Of a DNA stretch of 64,000 bases, positions 32,905 to 45,700 are shown piece by piece. The notes beneath the pieces are model-generated. The model searched no databases and was not told the origin of the DNA. It saw only the letters and a list, made by a program, of their open reading frames with translations. Made by a program: the position numbers and the translations under genes. The stretch's first letter is position 1. Each line of letters begins with the position of its first letter. Source of the DNA: Trachythela sp. YZ-2020 (taxonomy: Eukaryota; Cnidaria; Anthozoa; Malacalcyonacea; Clavulariidae). The stretch is taken from NCBI GenBank assembly GCA_016169945.1, contig JADLSH010000382.1, positions 1,488,001-1,552,000 of the forward strand, given 5' to 3'.

Positions 32905-34284
32905 CAAGCATCCTCTCCATCATCTGTTTCGCTTACAGAAGGTTCGGCGGCTGTTGAAACGCCAGGTACCAGCCGGTCAGAGACTACAGAAAATGCTACT
33001 TCGATAGCGTTGACACCGACTCCAACAGCTGCTACTGTCGAATCTGTGGAGACTTCTGGACCCTCTTCATCAACTGCTTCTCCGACGAATAGCTCGAATG
33101 TGTTATCCGCTGTCGGACAAGAATATCCTGAGGTTTGTTTCGGCTTTGCTTAAATTTTGCTTAAATTTTTTTCACGCTACGGGTTGATTCACGCTACGGG
33201 TTATTTTCATTTGCCCTCCCGTAATCCATGACCACTCGTTGTACCGAATAGTACGGCGCTTGTACTTCTAGGGTTTATTGGTTAGGTTTAGCGTAGGCCT
33301 CATTTGATTTTACGGCTGTTTACCTCGCTAACTACACTTAAATTTTACAATTTTTCCTCTGGGGCCACAACCATAAGGCGTGACTAATTACCAACTACGT
33401 GAAGCTTGATGCGCTGTGTGGACTCGTGTTTTCAAAGTTAATGGTCATGATGTGAGTTTTGAAATCGAGATGCGCTTTGTGTGCATTCGTGCGGAAAGTA
33501 TTTGGCTAAGTGAGGCGCTGTGTGGCCTATTTCTGAAGTACGAGCAACGAGACTTAGGTCATACACGGTTCGACCTTTCTGATGAGTATGAGTTTATAAA
33601 CTGTAATGTGCTCTGTGGAATTTGTGATACAGGCACGGTATGGCCTTCCTCTGGGAATAGTGTTTAGAGACTTGAGGCTTGTCGATTGTTCTGTGTGGTT
33701 GCGGCGTGTTCACACGATATATTACTTTATAGGTCAATCCAGCGGTGTTGTCCCTACAGAAACAGCTTAAGGAAATGAGTGACAAGACGGATAATGCTTT
33801 GGTGGAGATTGCCGTAAGGAATGTTCAACTTTTAATTTCAAAGCCAGCGCCGCTTTTTGACCCTTATGTGTCTTTGGCAGCGCTCGAGCAATTGGTAGAT
33901 TGTGCACGAGCAGCCAGTGACGACCGGGCGGAACATTTCGCTGTGATTTTACGCCAATGCCGTCCGTCGCTGTATAGCCCGACATTGCAAACAATATTGA
34001 CAAGATTGGTCGCGGCTAAAGAAGAGGCGGAGGTTTCTCGGGTCATTGAAAAGACGATGCGTCAATCCCGTTTAGGCAAGGAGGGACACCCATTTAGTAC
34101 CAGTCCTGGAGCGCGCTGGACCCGTGGTGGCCCTACAGTCGTCGGGGTCGTCAAGTTTGGACCAGTTATAATTGTTGGCAGCCTGGGTATTTTGCTCGTG
34201 AATATCCTCGGAAAGTGTGAACTGTTTTCTTTTGACTGGTATATCTTTCCTAATACGAGTATTAATCTCCTAATATTTTGTTAA
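32905..34284 (+). CDS. Candidate two-exon gag-like gene with decayed zinc knuckle
   Basis: Exon 1 (about 32905-33132) encodes a Ser/Thr/Ala-rich stretch (TPTPTAATVESVETSGPSSS) and ends QEYPE at a GTTTG donor. Intron 33133-33732 ends ATTACTTTATAG. Exon 2 (from 33733) continues in phase: VNPAVLSLQKQLKEMSDKTD, KPAPLFDPYVSLAALEQLVD, DDRAEHFAVILRQCRPSLYS, then a basic region. Near 34170 one alternative frame reads CWQPGYFAREYP, a CCHC knuckle with His and the last Cys both changed to Tyr. Architecture resembles the gag-like first ORF of some intron-containing retroelements, but I cannot name it. The 5' edge is uncertain (stop at 32902). A host gene is also possible. Confidence 0.42.
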
Positions 34285-34775
34285 CCTTGCCATTAAAAAA
34301 TCAATAAACTTCTTTGTGTGTTTATTTTAATTAGGTAAGCATATTCGGATGGGCATCTTTGTTTGTCTCTTTGTTTCCGAGGTCGGAGAGATAGTAACGC
34401 AAGCGATTTGTCTAACATGGCATTCCCTTGTAGCCCCTCTAGTGAGCTGTAGTTATCGTCTTCCCTGGGCTCGCGTTCCCATCTTGTTGTATTTCTGTTT
34501 TGGCTTGAATAAAACTTTCCAATCGCCAAGATATTTTTAGCTGATACTCCATCTTCAATTACGCTCTAGCGCTTCTCAATCATAAATAAATTTAAACTAG
34601 TAGTTACTATCGCAAGGAAAGTGCTGCCTCAGCATGTTTTGTAGTATTAAACGTACTAAATAGTCTGTGAACAGTAAATCATAGCATAGTGATCATAGTT
34701 AATTAGCTATTAGTGCAGGAGTAAATATACTGTACGAGAAAGAATAGAAATAATCTTTAATTTATATGAAGTACT
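34285..34775. other. No gene seen
   Basis: AT-rich spacer between the gag-like gene and a convergent minus-strand gene. Chance ORFs only. Confidence 0.45.
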
Positions 34776-35630
34776 TCACACAACCAGAGGGAGTCGATCA
34801 AAGAGAAATAAATCATTCATTTTCTTTATTAAGGCCATCCTATAGCCCTCTAATATTAAAATAGCGGCATGACTGTCATTCAAGAAAATTTGCAAAAGTG
34901 CTGTATGAATATCATGGTAAGACAATTCAATTTCCCAATCAGTTATAACAAGCCCTTGAAGCTCCTTTCCATAAGTCCGAAACCAAACTTGGTTTTCATT
35001 TTTGCCAATTTGTTCTTCTAACACAATGGGTAGATAAATGTTATTTTGTGCCTCAATGGGCTCCACCACAATGGGTAGATCACTATTTATGTTTTGACCT
35101 ATATCCACGGGTAGATTGTTTATATTTTGAGCTACCTCCACGGGTAGATTGTTTATATTTTGAGCTACCTCCACGGGTAGATTGTTTATATTTTGAGCTA
35201 CCTCCACGGGTAGATTGTTTATATTTTGAGCTACCTCCACGGGTAGATTGTTTATATTTTGAGCTACCTCCACGTGTAGATTGTTTATATTTTGTGCTAC
35301 CTCCACGGGTAGATTTATACCACTATTTGTCATCGTACTACATGTATTCGTACATGAATTATTAACAGTAAAAATTGTTGGTAAGTTATCTATAGACAAA
35401 AAATCTACACCAGGGTCTAGGACTAATAGGCCATTATTCAGAGCACTTAAGTACATATTGTCTCCTTGTATTAAGACGCTATTAAATGTTACAAACGACC
35501 ATGCGGACAATGGAATATTTCGGGCTGTAAGAAGTGCCGATAAACTCATAAAAGCACATTGCTTGCCTCTAGAATGAACGCTAAACAGTTCATCGCCTTG
35601 ATGGATATTAGCAGGAAGAAAACAAGCCAT
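34776..35630 (-). pseudogene. Transposon-style cysteine-protease-like protein with 11-residue repeats
   Basis: From ATG at 35630 the product has NIHQGDELFSVHSRGKQCAFM, matching the QGD..FS..SRGKQC signature of C76/OTU-like cysteine proteases carried by some animal mobile elements; the Cys of KQC would be the nucleophile. Residues about 103-190 are eight units of NNLPVEVAQNI. The C-terminus has HAAILILEGYRMALIKK and DLFLFD, where relatives continue with a catalytic Ser-His; here the frame changes at exactly that point and ends RLPLVV. The ATG lies just inside a perfect donor-like CAGGTAAGTATGG, so the real first exon may be elsewhere. I judge it a decayed copy; the family call is from motif memory. 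Confidence 0.5.
35076..35325. repeat. 33-bp coding minisatellite
   Basis: CGGGTAGATTGTTTATATTT plus TGAGCTACCTCCA, 33 bp, is repeated about seven times with few changes. It keeps frame and encodes NNLPVEVAQNI on the minus strand. Near-identity of units points to recent expansion. Confidence 0.9.
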
Positions 35631-38609
35631 ACTTACCTGGTTTCTTCGGGAAGTGTTCGTATATTTTGCATCAAGTCAGATCCAGAATAAAAAGCTTGAA
35701 AATTTGGGCACGCAATTCAATATTTTTCTCTTACTTCCCCCCCAGTGCCCCCCCCCCCGGCGCCCCCCCCCCCAAAAAAAATACATAAATCGGCCCGAAA
35801 GACTGGGTCGAGTGAACTCTGGAGAAACCTTAGCTTGTCAAAATTAGGAGTGCTTCCTGCGGCAGCAATAAATAGCCTCTGCGGAGGAGAGAGATTCAAC
35901 AGCGCTTCAAAATATCTACTCACAGCTGAAATTTTGTTAAATTACGAAATAATCTAGCCCTTTTATGGCAATTCTCGGTGCAGCGTCGGCGCACGCTCGG
36001 ACATTTTCGGATGCTAAAATCTCCGGGATCTTTGCATCCTATCGGTTTGATAGTACCGGAAATCGATTCCTCGTGATGTCATTGCCTAGATGGCCGATTT
36101 CATTAGTTTAGCAAGTAACACTGATGACATTTTGCGTAATTTATATCGCGTGCGCACCAACGGTTCAATGATTTCTGCTTCATTTGTATGCGAATTCCAA
36201 AAAAATAGAAAAAATAGCTCCAATTGTTCAAAAGCAATGAAACTTTCCAAGAATAACATTGCTGGGCAAATTCTAAATTCTGTTCTGGCAATCCAGGTTT
36301 ATATCAGAAGTAATTGATACATTTTTAGAAAATGTATGCAAATTTATGCAATTATTTCCGTCAACTTTAACAAATACTCGATTTCTAGCCTCCTACCGAC
36401 AACACAAAGAGCAGGTAAACTACGCCAAGGACTTTCTAAAAAAACTGCCAAGCCTTTGACTTGCCTTCAGCATCAAACAGTTTCCTCTTAATTATAAAAT
36501 TGGTTGAATACAGATTCTGTTATACATTGAAGATAGACGCATATTCACTTAACATTCTATACAATACTTAGAGTTGATATCTTAATGTCGTCATAGTCAA
36601 TCGAAAGTTTATAGGTATCGCACTGCGAGGCGTTAGTTATTTGATTAGCTTACACAAGACTTACCGTTCTAGTTGTAATATTCAGTATCCAGTGTAAAGC
36701 AATTACGATGAGCAACGAGTTCCTGTAAAATTATCAAGTTTAATCTTCTATAACAAATCTATTTTTCCAGTGTAGGGTAGTTACAATGTAAAGTGATGTG
36801 TCGCACTCTATATTGATCTTTATCGCTTCAAGAACCTGTGAAAAAAATATTTTTAAAAAACTAATTTTATGCAAAGATAGCTTAAGGAACCACAGGAGGT
36901 TTCCAAATTAATTATATGGAACTCAAATTGAACCCTATTTGCGGCTTTTGCTTAGACCTTTCAGTTTAAAATAATGCCTATGTATAAATCTACTGATAGA
37001 AGCAATAGAATAGGCTATTTAAACCGAATTAAATAATGTAAATAGCCAATGATTTAGCGGGTTAGTAGTTGCAACGCCGGATAACTAGCTCCTAGCTCAG
37101 TAACATGTCCAGATCAATTTAACTGAAGGGAAAACAAGCATTTTTTGCAAGCTTGCAAAGTATTTGGTAAGGATTTGTTGACTACGTGGTGATTATAAAA
37201 CCAGGGCGTGTGCCGCGTGTCTACACGCAGGGTAAAAATCATAGGAAAGAAAATCATTTTACTCGTGAAATATTTCTGCTACAGACATGCATCATTCCAA
37301 TTCATATTGCTATTGTATCTTCTAAGGATTCTAGCTGTATACAGTTTGGTTTGCTCTACGCTTACAGTGAGTATATTCGATTTTAAAACGTGTCAAATGT
37401 TATTGAACTAAAAAATATATGCATAATAAATCCACTATTTATTTGGAAACATACCAATAAATCCTCCCAAATTCATTATTATATTCGAGATCGCTAACCA
37501 GTAAATACATTTAATACTTTATACTTATTAGTGATTTTGTGTTTTACAGTTTTCATAATTAACATGTCAGATAAGAATCTCACAGCGGATAGTGTCCTCC
37601 GTAGAATGTGTCCCCCCAGACAGTATCTGCTATCAGATACTGTCTCTCCGGACACTATACGCGACGAGGATATTGTCCCCCCTCGCGGATTCTCTCCGGA
37701 TTAATATTTTTAAAATGTTTACATGATGATATGTGATTGTAAACCACAGAGCTATCACTTGATGAGTGTTTCTTAATTCAGCTGTATATAACCTACGGCA
37801 CCGTCTTTCCAATAAACTTACTTTGTAGCGAGGACTGGTAAACTCGTTGACAACAGAACTTCGCTATTTTTTGGTGTGGGATCTCTCAATGTAACGAAGG
37901 AGTTAGAGTCGAGCTATCCATGTTATTTTCTATACTAATGACCTTATAATTATAGACATTCTCATGTTTCTTTACATTTAGCATTCCTGATGATGACCAC
38001 AATCTATTCGAAACGTAGATTTTTCAAACAGTTTTGAAAGGTGTTTACTTTTTTCGGATATTATTGTTTTACATTTGATTTATGTTTCAATGTAAGTGTT
38101 GGAGTATGCAGTCAGCACTGTTAGACAAAACTCCGGAGGCTTGACCAGCCCGCTGACTGAGTGGTGAATGCTCCGTACGTGTTACGCCTGGGGAAAGAGA
38201 GGCCACAGAATGCCTCGCAACACATTTAAGCGCACTTCCAACGGGGATGTCGACAGAGGAAGCATATGAGCTGGCTAAATATCGAAGATCGCGTAACTAC
38301 TCTCTGTGTGGCCCGATGTTCTCAAGAGAGGTCTGAGTGTGTAAGAATAGCAGATCGGAAATTAGAGTTACTATCTAACCAGGCTTTCATTAAACGCGCA
38401 ATGATCAGTTGTTCTTCTGCGAGATCCCTTTCATTACGAACAGGAAGTGCACGAGGCTCCTGTTACACTTAAATCCGGACCTGATGGGTCCCGATTTGGT
38501 TTCTGTTTGCGCGATATTCAACAGCAGCTTTCCAGAACAACGACTTTACTCATCTTAGAAGGTTGCTGACATTGTTCTACTGACAAAAACGAAATCAGTG
38601 AGACATATT
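35631..38609. other. No gene seen; poly-C tract and palindromes
   Basis: A C-rich run lies at about 35738-35774 and gives false Pro/Gly-rich ORFs. A compound palindrome at 37586-37664 pairs GGATAGTGTCC with GGACACTAT and GACAGTATCTG with CAGATACTGTC. No supported gene. Confidence 0.5.
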
Positions 38610-38900
38610 GCATGGATTAAAAACCAACAAATCATGAATTGATATCCCACAAAAATGTATTAAACTTGCTGTTGGTCACATTAGTGATGCACTTACAGCG
38701 GTGTTTAACAATTCTCTCGAACAGGGAATTATGCCTGACATTCTAAAGGTGGTGATATCACTGACCCATTAAATTTTAGACCTATTTCTACGCGATATTC
38801 TTTCGCACAAGTTTCGAGTTACCCGGGAAAATATTACATATTAAGTAACTTTCAATTTGGTTTTCGAAAAGATAGATCAACAGAACACGCTATATAGCCT
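38610..38900 (+). pseudogene. Small decayed LINE reverse transcriptase fragment
   Basis: IPQKCIKLAVGHISDALTAV and FNNSLEQGIMPDILK, then DPLNFRPIS in another frame, then SNFQFGFRKDRSTEHAI. These are RT motifs 1-3 of a CR1/jockey-type element, with a deletion and shifts between them. No endonuclease, no motif A or C, no tail. Too short to assign to a family in this window. Confidence 0.72.
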
Positions 38901-41900
38901 CTTCCGCAGGCGACTTGGTGGAAAACGGCAGAATTACGCAATAATTTCATATGCATGAGGGAGTAACAGTGGATAGTGAGGGATAATTGGAGCTGGTCTG
39001 AAATAAAATCGCGGAGAGTTGCCTGCCAAAAATCGCAAGTTGAGGACCGATCACTTAACCCTTGTGGACCTGTCACTTTACCCCGGCTATCCTAGGGAGC
39101 TTTTGTCACCATGATACGAGTGGAGAAATATATAAATATACGAATGCGAGGAATGATCTACAATTTACGCGATCAAAATTAATCGCTCTTAACTTCATAT
39201 TCTAAGGATTAACTACGGACAAAATAATTCTCAGTATTACGAAGAAAGAGGGAGCGCTCATAGGCGTTATAGTGTGTTTATACCTGCTTGCGGAATCGAA
39301 CACAATCAAATTTTGGAATGTTTACAATTAGATAGCCAAATTGTAATGATGTAACTAGTATTAACAGAATTCCTTGAGGTCTCTGGTCCAAATCAACGAA
39401 CAGAATTAAGAGATATTTAATTTGTACAGTATGCTATATTATCTTTTTAAAAGCAGCGCGATAGAGAGACACGAGTATGGTTTAAAATCTTGTGTAAAGG
39501 AGGGGAAGGATGTCAAATCATCCTATGTTTGAACTGTGGTTGTGATGCGATTTTAAATGTCACTATGTGATGATATCTCTGGAAGTTTGACCGACAGTTA
39601 TTTTAAGAAACAATGTAACAAGGACCAGGGACTCTGACAGGTTTTGATAAAGTTCTGTACTGAAAAGAGTGAACAGATAATATAGAGCAAACTATCTTAC
39701 TATCAGTATTAATATATTTTTAGTGAGGACCCATTTGCATTGGGTCACTAAGGCCTTCAATAGATTAAGCAGTAAACACTAGTTAATCATTAGAGCCAGG
39801 CCCGGAGAACTTTTATGGGCCCGAAATTACTGCAAGGACAGATTTAGAATATTTCCTTTTGCTTAACAGGGCGTAGGAAGCAGGGGCCCCCAATATTTTA
39901 TGAAAAGAATTGCAGCAAATAGCATAGACAAATAGCACATTATAATGAAATAATTATTGAAAGGGCCTAAATAAAGAGGTAGAGAATGAAAATGCCATTT
40001 CCGACAGTCTAGAGACTCCAATCTAGAGATTCGGTCGCCCTAAGTTTAACAAACTTCCTACATCCAACTTGCTGAAAATTCACCTGGCTTCTAAGCATAG
40101 CTATGATTATTCACTAATACATGGGCCCATATTTTATACCTGACCGATCGGCCCAAAAAGCTGCCAGTCTGCCCCTGATTATAGCCAAAATATAAATTAT
40201 ATACTGAAATCATTAAGATTGTTGCTAAAGAAGTTCCGCAGTTTTAACAAAGAGCTACTGCTAATACTACAATTTTGACATTTGTTAATTTACACCTTCA
40301 CACAGTTGCCCAAATATTGCAATATTACTGTATTTCATCATATATCAATCGAATGCAAATAACTTTTGGTTGGATTATAGCTAGTGTTGCAGCCCTGACT
40401 AAACTCCGAGTTACCGAGTCCTTAGCAACGCCGGTTGATTACATGGTAGGTTGACAATAAATACAAAGCTATCAGTATCATTGGGAGATTGATGGCTATT
40501 TCTATTTAGAGAATGTTTTTATTTTGTCAGTTGCCTCATGAGATTGTCTGCGAATTTTTCTCAGTGTGGACTAGCCTTCGGAAAATAGATTTTTAATGCG
40601 GATCATTTGTGTCTTACAGTATATATCTTGGCTTGAATAAGTAAAAGGAAAATCCAGAATTATGATATATTTGCCATACATATTTTCATTGATTACTCTG
40701 AATAGGGTAACTTTGAGTGATAGAACATATCTTACCGAAGCCGTCCGAAGCATAGTCCTTCAGAATGACTATGCTTCGTCATTCACTGCATCGGGATATG
40801 TCAATTTTAAATAGCTCAGGGGAAGCCGAAGACCATATTTTTAAGATTTTAATGATACAAATAACAGCAACATACTCACAACTATATTCTACGCTACGCT
40901 CAGTAGAATAAAAAATTCCCGTATTTGTAATGTGTGCGGCAGCAACTATTAGCAGTGTTTAGTGAACTATGTAATCGTTTGCTATACAGTACTATATACC
41001 TACAACACATTTTCAAACTATATAAATGGTATGCTAATATTACTCATAATCATTCAAAACAAATATTGATCTACTATTATACTTGCTATTTTCGTTCCTC
41101 AATTCGTGATACCATTACAGATAATAGCAGAGATATTCATATACATTGCATTTACTCCAAAAATGGTAACTACCCTGATATGACGAGTTAGTATGATTAT
41201 TTAATTAAATCCACTTAAAAACCCTTCCAGACAAAATTGGAATGTGTGCATTGCACAGACTTGTTTTCCTTATTCAGAGCGAAAGTTGATTGACAAGTTT
41301 GTGCATTGCGGTGCCGATATTCGACGACACTTATAACTGTTTGCCAAAATTAACTTTTCTACCATTAACGGATACCCGAATTCATCCGTCTTATAAGAGT
41401 AAAATACACCGACTGAAGCAACACTATTTTCGCCAAATTGATATTGTATATTACAAATAATCTGTCGATTATTGTTGATCAAATTGTGAAAAAGATAATT
41501 GTACCGAAAATAATTTCGTTTGGACGCGGTACAAAAATGTTTTCACTTATACAACATCTGTTTTCTCAGACGGGAAAATTTATGATGATGAAATCCTGTC
41601 TGATCATAAATTTGGCGGCGGAAATTCGCCTGATGTTTCAGATCGATAACCGGCCGATATAGATAGGGAAGGTCTCAACTTTTGAAAGTGATTGTCTGAA
41701 AGGCATCAATAACCTCCTTGAGTCAAAGAGTATTTTTCAAAGTTATTTTCATGAAATTCAAATGGCATTTAGCCTAACATATTCAGCGAATCGCATTTTC
41801 ATATAATATTTCGTTTCCTATGCGTGCTTTGGTTAATATATTTGAAATATAACGCAACAGAATAGTATATATTATATTATGGAGTTATAAACATGCATAT

Positions 41901-42753
41901 GCGATATATTGGAAGGGTAGTGCGTCAGGAGGTATATTATTGAAACTGGTCTATACAAGCGTATGTTCGTGCCGCAGCAAATGGTGGTTAATGTCAGATG
42001 TGTTGCCTGTTATTTGATCAAACGAATTTTTCTCATCATTCTATCTATATCATCAAATACAAAAGTACTAACAGCATCTTAACTTTATTGTGAAAACTGC
42101 ATGTCAGTTACATCTGCTGCCCAATTATATCTGCTAAGAATGCTGAAACTCACCTGCTAAGAATGACCCTGTTGTACAGTATGATTTCCGCTTTACCGTG
42201 AGTTTACATCTTTACATTTTTATCTATACTTTAATATCAAGATTTCTTATTATAAATCTGGAATTAATTCATCGCCATGAAGCATTTCTAATATACCAAA
42301 GAAGAATACGTACAGTGTAACTTTACCTCGGTTGTTTAATGCTGCAACTTTTTTAATTGTTGTCTGCTTGAAGCACTTTAAAGTTCATAAAATTAATTCA
42401 TTGGCTGCGAATACGTATGTAAACAGTGTCCATCAAGCATGAAATTGAGACGGTTGACTAAAAAGGAATATGTAAAGTAGATCATTATTACACAGCAAGT
42501 GGTAAAGTCACATTGCAGTTAACATTGTATTACTGTCGACTTGGTTATTGCATCAACAAGGAGGAATTTCGGTCTCGCCCAAACAGCGCAATTTTATACA
42601 TAAACGTCTTCAGCACAACAAATCTATAAAATATACATATGAGATGGGTCACCGAAAAGGTTTTCTGCAAGTGGATTATGTTTTTATGAAATTGATATAT
42701 AGGTTATTCGGAAAGGCTTTATTCTCAAATACTTCGCGCGGATTTTTTCCGCG
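38901..42753. other. No gene seen; one hairpin
   Basis: AT-rich with short ORFs that carry no known motif. CGAAGCATAGTC / GACTATGCTTCG form a hairpin at 40746-40778. Confidence 0.45.
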
Positions 42754-45700
42754 TGGTGGATTGGAAGCGTCACCAGCAACGTTGGTCGCAATTACAACCG
42801 TGTAACTTTCCAGAGGCGACAGCTGATCCGTTAGTAGATGTCTTGATTGGTCAAGATCAAGTCGATTTGCATTACGCTCGATGTGATGTGAAAGGTGGTT
42901 CGCCCGGTTCGGGTGAGCCAATCGCCAGATTAGGTCCGTTAGGATGGTCGTGTATCGAAAATCCAGAGAAGAAATCGTCAATTTCTTGTCATCCACGGAC
43001 GAATCTTGCATGTACGTTCTTTGCCAAGTGTCGACCTCTCGAAGATCTTAATCACTCGTTAAAAAGGTTCGGGGAGGTAGAATCCGTCGTGACGAAGCCA
43101 GAACATCAAGTGATGTCACATGAAGAGAAATGCGCGTTAACTCGGGTTCGTGAATCCTTAGTCAACGATGGAGAGCGTTATAAAGTTGGGCTCCCGTGGC
43201 AAGAGGATCGTCCAAATTTAATGAATAATTACGAGACAGCCCTAAATCGGCTTCAGAACACAGAGAAACGATTGTTGAAGAAAGAAGATCTTGGGACTGA
43301 TTACGCTGCTATTATTCGAAGTTACGAGCAAAGGGGATACATCCACAAAGTAGAACCGGATGAAGAAATGAACCCCGAAGGTGGAGTTTGGTTTCTGCCT
43401 CATTTTCCCGTTTGTCGTCCTGACAGGAGAACGACAAAGACGCGTATTGTGTTCGACGCAAGAGCGAAGCATCACGGGGTGTCCTTGAATGATGTGATTT
43501 TACCTGCTGATGTGACTTTGGCGATAACCTGTTGCCCTGGCATGCGATATTCGAGAGATGTATCTGCAAATCGGAATTCCAACTGATGATCGTTCGTATT
43601 TCAGATTCTTGTGTAGGGCGACGACCTGATGTCTATGAATTTGAAAGAGTGGTCTTGGGGAAGCGGAAGCGCCATTTCGTGCACAATTCGTGGCTCAAGA
43701 AAATGCTCAGCGCCATAAAGAAACGTTCCCCCTCGCTGCGGAGACGGTAGAAAAGTCTACATACATGGACGACTCGTTGGACACGACTCGTACCGAAGTG
43801 GAGGCCATCGAACGGGTTGTGGAAGTTAGCAAGCATGGAGCCTCGAAAGTGGGACAGTGGGTGTCAAATTTCTGCAATGTTCTAGAAAGTATTCCGAGTG
43901 AAAAACGAGCAGCCAAAGTCGATTTGGACCATGGAACTATTAGACGGCCAGCCAGCTTCGAAAAAAGTGACTGTCGATGGCATTTTTTTGTTAGAAGCAG
44001 GAAACCACACTAAATGTCATTGGAGTATGTTCACTTTGACGGTGAAAGGTTTTTATAACGACATTTTGATAGATGGATTTATTGTAATTGGTTCACTACC
44101 TAATTAGCATGTACAAATTCCTCCTTTTCTTAATTGTCATAACTCAAAGTGACATGCTAATGAGAAAATGGTATTACCATTACACTTGTTAAAATGCCTG
44201 TATGGAGGCGAGTTTCAAAATAAGGATGGATTTATTAGGACGAGTGGTTACCCAAAGGCTTAAATTCGTAAATTACTGCGTTTAATTTCGAATATTTACT
44301 GATTTTGAAGGTCTATGTGTTGTAGTAAAACTACGTGTTTGCGCCAATATGCTGTTTTTCAACCATTTACATGCCAAAACTCGACTGGCTCAACAGAAAT
44401 ATATTGTGTTACACGGGTGGCAACCTGGCGTGTAATACTGATTCGTATGTAATCTAAACATATGTGATTGTTGCCTTATTAGCATATCATTTTGAATTAT
44501 ACGAAAGAAGATTACCCGAGCTTTACAAATGTTAATTAGATAGTCAGCCAATTAAAATAAAACACTAATATTAAATACAGCATTCGACAAAAATCCCATC
44601 CTTCGAAATGTTTTAGATTGTAAAAATTACGATTGGCAACCACTCACCCTCAAAGTAAACACTATCCTAAGACATTTTGCGTAGTTTCATGCTTCTAACA
44701 AAAAAAATGCCATCGACAGTGTTTTCTAGACACATTTTTCAAGCTTGGCCGGCCGTCTATATACCTTCAATTAAAACATTGGGGATTTTGTGGTTAGCGA
44801 AGGATGACGTGTTTTCGTTCCAAGTAGAGGAGGTTCTGCAAACGCACTTTACCAAGAGATCCTTACCAAGTCGAATGGCGAAGGTGTTCGACCCGTTGGG
44901 GTTCCTATCTCCTTCCGTGGTACGCGCGAAAATCATGTTGCAAGAACTATGGTCGCGAAGAATTGGATGGGACGATCCAGTTGCTGATGACATTGATCAC
45001 CAGGCCAAAACTTGGTTAACGGAGTGAGAAAGTCTCAAATCGATAAAAATCCCTCGATGTTTGCATATGAACAACAACGAAGAATCCATGATCATCCACA
45101 CCTTCGTAGATGCCTCGAATGTCGCTTACGGAACTGTTAGCTACTTAAAAACTGAGCATTCGGTCGGACGTATTGATGTCAACATAATTGCGTCGAAAAA
45201 TCGGTTATCCCCATCAACACCAGTGAGTATTCCACGACTAGAGTTATTGGCAGCGGTTTTGGGCTTACAGTCGACATTGGTCATTACAAGAGCGTTCGAG
45301 ATCCCGACTTCTATGGTGCGGTTTTGGTGCGATAGCATGAATGTGCTACTTTGGATCCGAGGACGAGGCCGACAATTTCGTTCAAAGTGATACCAATGTT
45401 GAGCAAAGGCAGTACGTTGCAACACAGGAATATCCTGCTGATTTGCGTTCTCGGGGAAGCAAAGCTTCGCAGTTGATCTCCGGTGAATTCTGGTGGCGAG
45501 GTTCTTCATTCCTGCAGAAGGTGGAGTCAGAATGGCCAATGAAAAAAGTCGTGAAAAATGAGGGCACTAATGGCGAGATAGGGAATGTGATTATTTGTCT
45601 TCAACAGCATACCATTGTTTCCAACGATCCGACGTGGAGGTTAAATCCAACAAGATGGCCCAGTTGGCAACGATTATCTCACATCCTGGCTTGGCTATTG

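Noticed and set aside
35717..35957. Proline- or glycine-rich ORFs and a possible hAT transposase C-terminus
   Set aside because: Composition comes from a poly-C tract; the faint resemblance to a hAT dimerisation region was too weak to support.
38266..38472. 68-codon ORF just left of the LINE fragment
   Set aside because: A short GPDG-like phrase nearby suggested RT, but it does not align in order with the real RT motifs at 38610.
42676..43011. Minus-strand ORF opposite the Pao 1 protease region
   Set aside because: It is the shadow of the plus-strand pol frame and has no motif of its own.
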